From Scolanthus callimorphus (taxonomy: Eukaryota; Cnidaria; Anthozoa; Actiniaria; Edwardsiidae): a DNA stretch of 64,000 bases. The stretch spans positions 16,408,501 through 16,472,500 of the forward strand of contig CM066916.1 of NCBI GenBank assembly GCA_033964015.1, written 5' to 3'. The notes beneath the pieces were generated by a model. That model worked only from the letters and a program-made list of their open reading frames with translations, was not told the origin of the DNA and did no database searches. A program made the translations under genes and the position numbers. Shown here one piece after another: positions 46,100 through 56,300 of the stretch (position 1 is the stretch's first letter; every line of letters starts with the position of its first letter).

Positions 46100-46235
46100 G
46101 CACATCATTTATTTATTTATTGAACTTTGCCTAAACATAACATATACAGTACGAGGACTAGGCAGGGACACCACAACAGTTTGCACCAATTACTGTGGGC
46201 CCCGGAAGACAGTGAAACAAACAAACAAACAAAAA
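46100..46235 (-). repeat. Candidate LINE or SINE 3' tail
   Basis: On the minus strand the segment ends in ATAAATAAATAAAT after GTTTAGGCAAAGTTCA and starts near (TTTG)n. It looks like the 3' end of a retroposon; no coding sequence. Confidence 0.35.
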
Positions 46236-46406
46236 TAAATAATTAGTAGAAATAATAAGATAAGCAAAAGCTAATGACAACAGTCGATTGCCCTGCCCAG
46301 ACCGCGTGGCTTGTTGCACTTTAAGCAAACTGATTTAAAGGTGCGCGGGTCGTCAATATCAAAAATATTTCTGAGAGCATCAAAATAATACTGAAAAAAT
46401 AAAAGC

Positions 46407-46714
46407 TTTACAGCTGCGATTTTCATAATTCTGCGAACTCTCGCTAACGATTTCTAGCCGTCAAAACCGCCTTCTGGCTTCCGCCAATCAACCTCCCGAG
46501 TCTTTTCACTCTTTGTGGTTTTTGATTGGCCAGCACGTAACCGTTACTCGGGTGACAGGAAGCCATGTTAGCACTGCTTAGGCGCTGGCCAATCACAAAG
46601 CACAAAGAGTAACGACAAAAAGACTCGGGGCTTTGATTGACGGAAGCCAGAAGGCGGTTTTACGGTCGGACATCGATAGCGAGAGTTCGCGGAATTATGA
46701 AAATCGCAGTAAAC
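46407..46714. repeat. MITE, copy B of the GGCTTCCGTCAATCAAA family
   Basis: TTTACAGCTGCGATTTTCAT at the left; the right arm ends ATGAAAATCGCAGTAAA. Inner arms have CTTCTGGCTTCCGCCAATCA and TGATTGACGGAAGCCAGAAG. Its right end truncates the LINE reading frame that continues to 47121. Confidence 0.78.
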
Positions 46715-47173
46715 TGAAAAAGATTATCGGGGAGAGAGTTCCATGTTCGTATTGTTCTTATAAAGAAGCTTCGCTGAAAAGTTTCTGTTCTGCATCTTGG
46801 AGTCCGAAAGGAAATTACACTGCTGTTTGCGCTGGATCTTGTGAACCTAGATGGTATATGGCGCAGGGGCATTACATCGGACGATACCGCTACGTAGTTA
46901 TTTACAGCCTTAAAGAAAAATAACAGATCTAAACGTTCGTGCCAATAACACAATGGTAACAAGTTAAAGTGACACGAGTCTGTCTCTGTATGTTTCTTCA
47001 CGAACACAAGAATGGAACATCTGCACGAGCTTGGTAGCGCGCCGTTGGGCTCGACGCGTCTGATCAAATCAATAGACTGCGGGCTCCAGATTTGAGTGGC
47101 ATAACCTAAAGCCGGGCGCACGATGGCAAGATATAGGGTGCGGCGAGTACTAGCAGGCCCGTAGCCAGGGATT

Positions 47174-47180
47174 TTTGTGT

Positions 47181-47211
<31 letters not shown>

Positions 47212-47219
47212 GGGGGGGG
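47174..47219. repeat. (TG)n followed by a long G run
   Basis: About 11 TG units run straight into about 24 G, next to CCCGTAGCCAGGG, a sequence like the ends of the hAT-type MITE at 58086. The G-run length is likely unreliable. Confidence 0.85.
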
Positions 47220-47342
47220 TGCTAATCTAGAAAAAAGCGGACCAATGTGGTATGAATTTGTTTTTTATTGAGTGCTTTATTTAATTTGTACAAATGTGGA
47301 CCTTTTTGTTTCCTCTGGTCGTTTGGGATCAATGTATGGAAT

Positions 47343-47724
47343 AGTCCAGTCCCTGAACTCTCCTTCGCGGCTCCGTTGTTTCCTGTGGTCGCCGAAAGGA
47401 GAGTCCAGAAACCTTTGGATACGCATGCGCTAGATCTGACCAAGAACTTGGTTTTTTTCGTTAGTGCGCATGATCCAAATACCGTTGTCGGAAATTGATT
47501 GTTGGCTATATGAGTTTTGTCCATCAAGATAGGACGCCCTTGTGACCGTAACCGCTAAAATTCAACAAACAATCTTCGACAGCGGTGTTTGGATCATGCG
47601 CACTAACGAAAAAACCCAAGTTCTTGGTCAGATCTAGCGCATGCGCATCCAAAGGTTTCTGGACTCTCCTTTCGTCGACCACAGGAAACAACGGAGCCGC
47701 GAAGGAGAGTTCAGGGACTGGACT
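47343..47724. mobile_element. MULE-like MITE with 11-bp direct flanks
   Basis: AGTCCAGTCCCTGAACTCTC and GAGAGTTCAGGGACTGGACT bound inverted arms that match for about 150 bp. ATGTATGGAAT occurs directly on both sides (47332-47342 and 47725-47735), a long target duplication of the size made by Mutator-like elements. It is inserted inside the LINE remnant. Confidence 0.82.
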
Positions 47725-48799
47725 ATGTATGGAATCAATGCGCTTGAACACCTTTCTGAAATAGCAACGACCGTTCTAAAAGGCAACGATGGTTTACGAA
47801 AGGGAAACTAGCGGAGGCGACATGAGAATCCGAAACAACGCCACGAAGATCATTTTGATAGAGCAGGAAGAGGATCGGCCCGAGGATTGACCTCTCAGGC
47901 ACGCCCACGGGTCTTTCGGTAAGAAATAGCGCCATGGACAGTCACGCACTGCTTTCTATCCCGGTAGTAAGCACTGAACCAGCGCAGCATGTTCCCCGAA
48001 ATTCGGAAGTCACTCTATAGCTTGGTGATCAGGGCCGAGTGGTTGACCTTGTGAAAAGCTTTAGACACGTCTATAAATTATGTCTGTTTGCTTCCCGGCG
48101 TCCAGAACAGAGCCGATCCTATGGAGGACTTCTACGAGCTGTGTAGTACACGACCTCCCTGGGAGTTGACAATCTTTTATCAGATTTAACAAGTGTATCC
48201 TATATGCCGTGTAATTGGTATTTTATGGAATAAAGAATTGTATAAGTGCGATCGTAGCTTACTGAGCACGCAGCGCTCCAGCGCTTTCGAGATAATAGAT
48301 AGTAAGAAGACAGGGCGATAGTTCTGCATTAAGCTTCCCTCCTTTCTTGTGCACTGTGACGATGTTCGCGAGCTTCCACTGATCAGGGAGGACGCGTTTA
48401 CTTAACGAATAGTTAAACAAGAGGGCTAATGATGGTGAAATTTGGCATGCGGTCTGGAATGCCGTCGGGCCCCGTAACCTTGTTGGGATCAAGAGGAGAC
48501 AGAATGTCGAATACGTCTTCTACCGTGAGGACAACCTCGCTCAAGACGCAGTCCGACGATGGGCGCCGGCACAGAGTACTGGTCAGCGACGTCTGCCGTG
48601 GAGACATTGAAGACAGATGTAAAATATACATTAAACATTTCAGCGACCATGGCAGGGGATGATCACCCAGAACGCGCTGTTGTACTATTTATCCCATGGC
48701 TCAGACCGATGGAAATGGACTAGAGGATACTGCCCTCTTTGGTCTTTAACTTGAAGACCGATTGTGAACGGAGGTCAGAGGAGGAGTTAAAAAGTAAAA

Positions 48800-49125
48800 G
48801 CGCATGCGTGGGTGCTAGCCTATTTTCCTGCCTGAAACATTGGGATACCTACGTGCCGGGCGGACACACGCACACACGGAATTACACTATAGGTTTTATA
48901 CAGGAATGAAAAAGAAAAAATCATATCTCCAGAACGAAAGCTGCAATAACGACCAAACTTTGCAAAAGTTGTCTTTAGGTTGATAGCTGTCTATTGTCAA
49001 AGTTACGTGACATGCCGTCACTGTTTACGTCATTAAAAATGACAGAATTAAGTCAAACCACTCAAAAACGACTTGATCGTTATACGTCTGAATTCTGATA
49101 CCACTTTTCCTTATGTATGGTGCTC
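48800..49125. repeat. Helentron-like repeat fragment (3' portion)
   Basis: GAAAAAATCATATCTCC, CCAAACTT, TTACGTCATT and TTCCTTATGTATGGTGCTCC follow the order seen at 10870-11120 of the complete element. The tandem array and terminal hairpin are missing. Confidence 0.6.
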
Positions 49126-49395
49126 CCCTCATAAGAGACCCGCTTTCGAAGTCATTCGAGTGGGTTTTGTAATGTGTTGTGTAAGCTTAAGGGATTGCAG
49201 TATATCCTTGTAGCACAGCGCTGTTCTACATTTTGATTTTGGGTTATAAGAAGATTGATGTTGGTGTCACCGGTGACTAACAGGATACCATACCATGATG
49301 ACATTACCTTTGATAGCAAGGCCTCCAGTTTATATACAGCCACAACTTGGCATCCATTAAGAGCTCCGAACGATATAGAGTTCCTAATAATAATA

Positions 49396-49764
49396 CACTC
49401 TTTTTTTTATAAGAACCTTTTTTATAAGAACGTTCAGCCTGAAACTTACGCAAGTTTTAAGAACATGCTAAGAACATGCCTGAGCCTCAGATAGGAGCAA
49501 AATAGATTTATTTTCAGTGATGCGTTCTAAAATCCAGAATCAAATGTGTTAATAATAACGACCTTCAATATTGTAATTTATAAACTCTCTTAAATACTTC
49601 ATTGGTATGTATCCTTCTATTTAAGATCTAGGCATATTTCAGGTTCCGACGTCACTGAAATGTAAGAGCATCCGTAAGAACATTTCCAGCCTTAAACTGC
49701 TCCAAAAATAAGAACGGCCCAGCCTCAACTGAAAATTAGACGTTCTTATAAAAAAAAAAGAGTG
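49396..49764. repeat. Tc1/mariner-type MITE (CACTCTTTTTT ends, TA flanks)
   Basis: CACTCTTTTTTTTATAAGAA is mirrored by TTCTTATAAAAAAAAAAGAG and TG, flanked by TA on both sides. The interior has repeated AAGAACATGC and TAAGAAC motifs. Confidence 0.78.
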
Positions 49765-50067
49765 TAATGATAATCTTCTTGCAGTCAATCATTGAATTAT
49801 AGCCGGACGAGGCCAGAAATATTTACACACGTGGATACAAGTACAAATAATTATTACACGACTGTGACATCATTTCACCATATAAGGTCAAAATTGAGTG
49901 CAGATATGGAGCCGTATTTAATACACGGCAAAAGCCGTATTACACGGTTGAAAGCCGTATCACACTGTAACTGTAGGAAACCGGTTACGAACCGGTTCTG
50001 CGCGCGCACTTGAATGGCTTCCCGGTCGCGTGCTTGTCAGATCAAATCGTCGTATAATAAATGACTC

Positions 50068-50318
50068 ATTAGATGTTTTTTCGTGTAATACACGCGCGGA
50101 CATTTTACTCGTTGCTCGCAGTTTTCCTCACCCCTGCGGGGCTCGGAAATTACGTTCGCAACTCGTAAAATATCCGCCCGTATACATGAAAAAACATCTA
50201 ATTTACCATTATCCTGCGAGATTGCGCAGAATATCGTCTGATACTTAGCCGACGAGGGACGAAGTCCCGAGTTGGCTAAAATCAGACGATATTCTGCAAA
50301 ATCGAGCAAGATAATGGT
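50068..50318. repeat. Two adjacent large hairpins
   Basis: Hairpin 1 (50068-50202) pairs ATTAGATGTTTTTTCGTGTA with its near-inverse around GCGGGGC. Hairpin 2 (50206-50318) pairs CAGAATATCGTCTGAT with ATCAGACGATATTCTG around GGGACGAAGTCCC. They lie 3 bp apart and are probably two small foldback elements. Confidence 0.7.
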
Positions 50319-50339
50319 TTTATTATTCAGCACATCGAT

Positions 50340-50674
50340 AGCACAAAAAAAAAACGAAAAACATGACTTTTGTGTATTATTTACGAGCTCAAAACATCAT
50401 ATTTCCCTCAGAGACGGATATCGCAGGATAGCTGTCATGTACAGAAGACAGCTATTGGCGTTCCGATGACCATATTTGGGCAGTGCATCGATGTGCTGAA
50501 TAATAATAAGATATATATGATAACTATACATGCAGTTCCTACTTCAAATGGTGGCTATGCTTAACCGTTACAAAGTTTTAAAATCTATCTGTGTGGCAGA
50601 GTGATGTTTTTTGGGCTGCCTGTCTGAGGTTGTATTGGCAAGTAGGCTTCATCATTCTACCCTTAACCAGGTTG
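50340..50674. other. Intergenic, no gene seen
   Basis: AT-rich sequence; possibly the 3' region of the LINE remnant that starts at 50675, but not recognisable as such. Confidence 0.3.
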
Positions 50675-52480
50675 TTATCTGGATATGAATCTGGAGCACA
50701 GAGTTGCCCTGCGTTCTTCTAGGCTGATCAGACCTGTTGTCGAGAGGGCGAGCTCATATGAGACCCCTGGCAATAATATTAAGGCGAGAGCGCGCTTTTG
50801 AACCTTCTCCAAGGCGTTGGAGAGATAGCGAGGGAGGTTCGCAAAGGCAGCGCATGTGTACTCGGCAACAGATCTGATCAGCGAGCAGAAAACTGAAACG
50901 AGGTCCTTAGTGGGGATACCGCTGTTCTTTAACGCCCTTATGGCGTAGAGACGCCTGTTAGCTTTCTTGATGACAGCATCGCAGTGTACAACCCATGTGA
51001 GGTCCTCCGAGAACGGCTGAGCTGAGCCGCCGATGCTGATGGGTTGCCACACACAGCTGTCGCTACATCAAAAAGCTAACAGCCATCTCTTTGCATTTGG
51101 CTGGATGAAGGTGGATCGATCCAGTAATTTCGCACCCATACACGCACGCGGGCTCTTCGTTGCTTGGCTAGTCTCCCATGTATGATAATTTTCTTAGGTT
51201 TTTCGGTCTTTTGTTATGCATTTAATTATCATATGTCGGGGACGATTCGGAGAGCAGTCACGCGCGAATCATTGGAATTCGATTTTGTGCCGAACGAAGA
51301 ACAAAAGCTAGTCCCTGAGCAGAAACTACACGAATCCATCCAATACTTATCGATCTTTGCGTCCACAGTTGATAACCATAGAGGATTTCAATTAATATGA
51401 AAATCTGGAGACAAACTTTACATTGATCAATCGGAGTCGTCCAAAAATTTGAAGTGAAAAAAACTACGATTTTTCAAATTAGTCCAAATTTCGTGAAGAG
51501 TAGGCCCAAATTTCGCAGTAAGCTGATGCGTGGGGCCATTATGTTGATACTTACATTTGTATCCTTTCCGAAATCGCAAAGAAATATTTAATTCTGATAA
51601 TAAGCATGAACTTCCTTAAACATACACAAATAGAATGAGCTTTAAAAACTTTCAATTTTGAACCATGAAGAAACAAACTCTGCCATGTGAATTCAGAACA
51701 CTGGATTTTACAAAAATTATAGCCCTGATTAAATCCTATAAAATATCTTCAGATCGGGCTTGTAGAATTTAGTCAAACTTCGGTTACACGTAGGCAATTG
51801 GTCAATCTTGAGGTACCGTAGAGCATTCATCGAAAACATGTCCGTACAGCCTGAAACTGGGGTGAGGGCAAAAATAGCCGTGTCCCGATTGTCACGTGAT
51901 ACTAACTATGGGTAGTATTTGTGTTATATTGGCTGCGCTATAGAAATCAAACTGTCTTTATATGAGAGGTTCAAAATTCGTTGGCATGGGTGCAAAATTA
52001 CTGGGTCGATTCACCTTAAGCGCATGTTGCAGGCGTACGCGTAGGGTTGTATTTCTTCAACTACGTCTCCTAGCAACAATGGAGAGTTGCGTTGTATAAT
52101 CTCTAAAACAGTTAATACGTCATCTACAAATTTGGCCCTAGGGGCCTAAGTAGAGACTCAGTCATCGACCATTACAGAAAACAGTATTGAGCCAAATTTC
52201 GTACCTTGAGGAATACCGGAATTTAAAGAACGTAAGGCTGACTTGTGGTCAGCGATGCGCGTTGATTGCGTTCGACCTTCTAAGAATGCGGCTATCCACC
52301 TTATTAATGCGCCATGTTGAACGTTGATAGCTTTTGGAGGAGAATATGATGATCTATAAGATCAACGGCCTTGCGAAAGTCAGCGAAAAACCCTAACAAT
52401 GCAGCTACCGCGATCTTATGCTTCTAGAGCTAGGTGCAGAATGTACACTATAGCCTGTTCAGTCGATTTCTAGTCCGGTC
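50675..52480 (-). pseudogene. Second degraded LINE reverse transcriptase, split by an insertion
   Basis: From 52480 downward: ADFRKAVDLIDHHILLQKL, IRWIAAFLEGRTQSTRIADH, SGIPQGTKFGSILFSVMVDD and FVDD (a FADD-box variant). After 52017 the frame is interrupted, then resumes at about 51115 with HPAKCKEMAVSFLM, followed by DLTWVVHCDAVIKKANRRLY, IPTKDLVSVFCSLIRSVAEY and SLEERRATLCSRF ending near 50675. Stops and shifts make it inactive. The style is CR1/L2-like and clearly different from the 46.7-48.7 kb LINE. Confidence 0.8.
51108..52017. mobile_element. 910-bp inverted-repeat element inserted in the LINE
   Basis: AAGGTGGATCGATCCAGTAA at the left is the near-inverse of TTACTGGGTCGATTCACCTT at the right, and the match extends to TTTCGCACCCAT / ATGGGTGCAAAA. 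It separates two parts of one reverse transcriptase frame. No known domain in its short ORFs. Confidence 0.72.
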
Positions 52481-52499
52481 AATTTAGCGTTTAACCTGG

Positions 52500-55400
52500 A
52501 AAAAATTGCAACATGGGATTTTAATACAACAAATTCTCAAGAACATTGTGAAAAATACGTGTCCAAATTTTGTGAAAATCAGGGGTTTGTGAAAATCCGG
52601 GATAGTTGGTTAAATTTGGGGTTTTCCGTCTGCGAAGGAAAGCCTGTTGTTTTCGGTGGCACTTGCCAATGAAAGCGAACAAATCGACTGTATAGCCGGA
52701 ACTCAGTGTGATATTGGACGTGATATCCAGCAATTTCTTTTCTACTGCATAATGTGATTGCATGGATGTGAATTTTGTGTTTGTTAATAGAATCAGTTCT
52801 GAAAAAAAAATGACTAAATAATCCTCAGTTTTGACGAATCCAGTATTGATCCTTGTATTTCGAACTAAAGCTCGAATATTATACGCTAAAAGAAATAAAC
52901 TGCTCATAGCCGTAACTCAAAGCTAAGAAATTATCTGTTTCAAACGAAAAACCTTATTTTAATAAGATTTAAAAATCTTCCCCTGTTTCATCTGTACTGT
53001 CCATAAACATTCTTCCAGTTTCTGTGTTTTCATTGTATGCCGCCCCGGAAACAAAAGGCGCCCTTGACGTGGTTAAAGCCAAAATTTAACCAACCTCCCC
53101 TGATCGGATTTCTACGAAATTTGGATATGTTATTCCTACATACGTTTTTGAACATGTGGAGAACACGTCTGCGCATGCGCAAGCAAGCCCACTGGCCATT
53201 GCACTTGTCGGAGTGGAGCGTTACGTTTCAGTTTGTCCCATCGATTTCTCTGGATTATTTGTGCGTAAATGTTGCTGAAGATGCTTAAATAGCCCTCGAC
53301 ATTATTCTATTGTCATTTAAAAGGTCGGTCGATGCTTAGGATGCTTCAAATAGCGGCTACATGGGCGAAAAATACACTTCTTCTCAGTATGACCAGAGAA
53401 GAAGCGCGTTTTGAGGCTTTCGTGCGCGGGCCCTGCTGTACTAGGACACAGTAATGGTCGCTGGACCCGAGTTTTGGGAGCTGTGGGCTCGCATTAAGTA
53501 CTTCGGGTGGGACAAAATATTCTGAATTTGTGTTTTCTGAGTTTTAAAACTCCGTTGGATCCGGCACTCACTCGAATGCTTCAGACGCCCGCCAATGCGT
53601 GATGGAGACTCCTGTTGATGTGCTCCTTCCAACATGGGCCTCGTATTTCCCTTGCTTTTATTTCATAACTGTATTTATAAGTAATGTTTAAAGCTGTTAA
53701 ATGGGAGATAATTTGAAATTGCTACAATCTGTAAAGGGAACATGTCTTTGATGTTAAAACATAATTAACACTAAACTGCAGTTGCATGTTGCAAATGTTA
53801 AGTGTAATACAAATTTCATAACTAATTACGATTTGTATTTTGTTTTTGTAAATCTCATTTGACTTCAGGGCTTGAGCATTGCTTGAGAGAATAGCCGCAA
53901 AGTTTCAAGTCTAATTTACTGCCGGGCAACCTTTGACAAACAGTGGGGTTCATGTTTGTATTGTTAGGCTTGGGATATTTCAGTGTGGGAATTTAGGCCA
54001 TCTGGTGTTCGGCCCGAGGAAACAGGTGAACATTTTAGCAGCATGCCGTTTTAGGTTCGCTTCAAAATCGATCAAAACTAGAGTCTCAAAACAATTCTAT
54101 CAATCAACAGTAACATTGATAGCTGTCGCAGAATAAGGTGAGTTTTTCTTTTTGCTGTTTTAGTTTTCGTGCAGAACAATTGTCGAATAATAATAAGAAA
54201 ACTCGTCCGACTCATTATTTGTTTATTCTATTTTTCTTAGATTTTTATATTTGACACCCTTTTTAGAGACATTTTGCTAAGATATTGAAATTTCTCTCGA
54301 ACTGAGAAAAAATGAGGAACGAGAAAAATGTTTTGGATGCCGAATCCTCAATAGAAAATGTGATCATAACAACAAAACAAATAGACCAAAGAACATGTTT
54401 TACCGCCTTGTAGTGCGAATATATTAAATTGTATTTGTTTTTTTAATATTTTAGACTACTTTGCTTTAGGTAGTATTTAAACATACGATATTAACAAACT
54501 TTACAATTGATCTTAACCTGATACAATGTTCTTCGCGAATACGAGAATATAGAGAATATCAAAAAAGAATCAGTATTCGATACAATATGCAGGCCCATAA
54601 AAATATACTGCAGGTATTAAAATGACACTTTCCTATATTTCGGAAATTTCCATTTCATGGGTTACATAACTACTGTACAATATCACGTAAATATATCAAA
54701 AATCGATGAAAAGGTGCTAAATTCCAGATTTCTTACACGCTGAATTGTCAAAAAGTAATAAAATTCATGGCATGATATCTTAAACACGTAAGGTCATAGA
54801 ATATTCTTCTCCTTATATGTAGTTGCTATCTTTTAATTTTCTAAATTTACTCAACGTTGTTTCGCGATAATACTGCAATTTCCTTGTAAGGTAGAATATG
54901 ATTTTCATTTTCACATAAAAGGAACGAAAAAGAAGTAGGAAAATGAAACAACACAACAACTGGATCCTCTTCAATTCCGCACTTGCCAATTTCACAGCAA
55001 AGCCGATCCGATGTTATTGTTAAGGCTTAAAGTATTTAAAGGATCATTTCCGGCATAATGATTCAAAAGTCATCTAGCCGCACAGAATGATTTAATTTTA
55101 ACGAAAGGACGTGTTTTGACGATGTTAAAAATAATTAGCCTTAAGCCCTGAATTGGCATGAATATACAATATAATGGAGTATTATTCCATTACTCCATTA
55201 TTTATAAATGGAGACAGGCTTGAACAGACCTGCTAAAACGAAGGATCTATTGCATGCTGACCCTTAGCCAGTATGCCTCACCTCGGTAAAAATTTCCACG
55301 CATTGTTTAACTTCCTGCTTCGTTCATAATTGGAAGAAAATTGTGTAACCATTTTTTGTTTCTGGAAACCTGGCTCACTCACATTTTTTTTTTTTGGCTA

Positions 55401-55718
55401 CTTGCCTGTATTGTATTGTATTAGTAACATAAATCGGCTTTAGAATGCTATTCTCTTTCCTTTTCCACTTTATAACTGCTTGTCTTCTTTTGCTCGTTTG
55501 AAGATAAAAAAGTTAATGCAAATAACATAAAATGTCTGAATATTCAAATTATTATAACTAGAACTCTTTCTTGCTGTAGCAAATCAAACAGGCAAGGATA
55601 CTTGAGACAAGCACTGAGTTTCGAATAATCCTGTTAAGTAAGTGCATATCACACTTGATATGAAAACCTACGAAAAAGGTTTGGCTAGAGCATAGATGAC
55701 ACCGTTCATCTGGCTTTT
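52500..55718. other. 3.2 kb with no recognised feature
   Basis: Open frames are short and of AT-biased composition without domain signatures. I saw no convincing exon pairs, inverted-repeat elements or RNA genes. A TATTCCATTACTCCATTATT duplication lies at about 55185. Confidence 0.4.
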
Positions 55719-55897
55719 GCAGGGACGTCAACCCCAAGACTTCAAAAATCTGGAGACTGCCTTGAAAAAGCGAAATTTCCTGAAATTCTCCTGGGAGAAA
55801 TACAGTAAATGTATGGCAGTCGTCTTGAATTTTCCACGGGAGACGGAGCGAAAAATCTTGAGACTCCTGGCAAAACCAGAAGAGTTGACGTCCCTGC
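55719..55897. repeat. Small hAT-like MITE (GCAGGGACGTCAAC ends)
   Basis: GCAGGGACGTCAAC at 55719 is exactly mirrored by GTTGACGTCCCTGC at 55884-55897. The 179-bp interior shows weaker arm similarity (CTGGAGACTGCC / AGACTCCTGGC). It lies about 0.4 kb upstream of the amine-like receptor. Confidence 0.7.
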
Positions 55898-56300
55898 TTT
55901 GATATCTTTTTCAAATCAAGAGATACAACCATTTGAGCCGTATGCTGATTACCTAACTTATGACGTCGGTTTTTGACGTCGGTTTTCAGACTGAATAACT
56001 TCAATACAAACCACTTTAGAACGGAAATTTCTCATGAATGATAACTGGGTGTCTTGAAAAAGACTTTCAAAATCTTCGATAATTGAGATACTAACTGTTT
56101 TGGTCTAAGCTAACGTCACCTAATTTGCATACAAATGTAAAGGCTTGTATATCTTGAACGAATCGAATTGAAATAAACGGTATTCATCTCTGCTCTAGCT
56201 CAAACTCTTTTTAGTACAATTTCAAGGACTACATGCAGACATGCTTTTTTCTTAACTTTCAGTGTACCAAGTGGTAGATTTATTAATACAATTCGCAGCA

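Larger units (their letters stand above)
46715..48700 (-). pseudogene. Degraded non-LTR retrotransposon (LINE) reverse transcriptase
   Basis: Minus-strand blocks in ORF2 order: LDPNKVTGPDGIPDRMPNF (about 48480-48530), SLSKRVLPDQWKLANIVTVH (about 48350-48410), KVNHSALITKL and GNMLRWFSAYYRDRKQCV (about 47950-48060), a GVPxxSILGPILFLLYxNDL box (about 47865-47925), then RPALGYATQIWSPQSIDLIR down to RTIRTWNSLP (46720-47121). The catalytic FADD region is missing between 47160 and 47735, where other repeats sit. Frameshifts and stops make it non-functional. CR1/L2-like by motif style. Confidence 0.8.

Noticed and set aside
47222..47751. Similar ORFs on both strands with PELSFAAPLFPVV
   Set aside because: They are the two inverted arms of the MULE-like MITE read on opposite strands.
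51164..51400. 78-codon frame with a hydrophobic N-terminus
   Set aside because: It lies wholly inside the inverted-repeat insertion in a LINE and has no identifiable domain or splice context.
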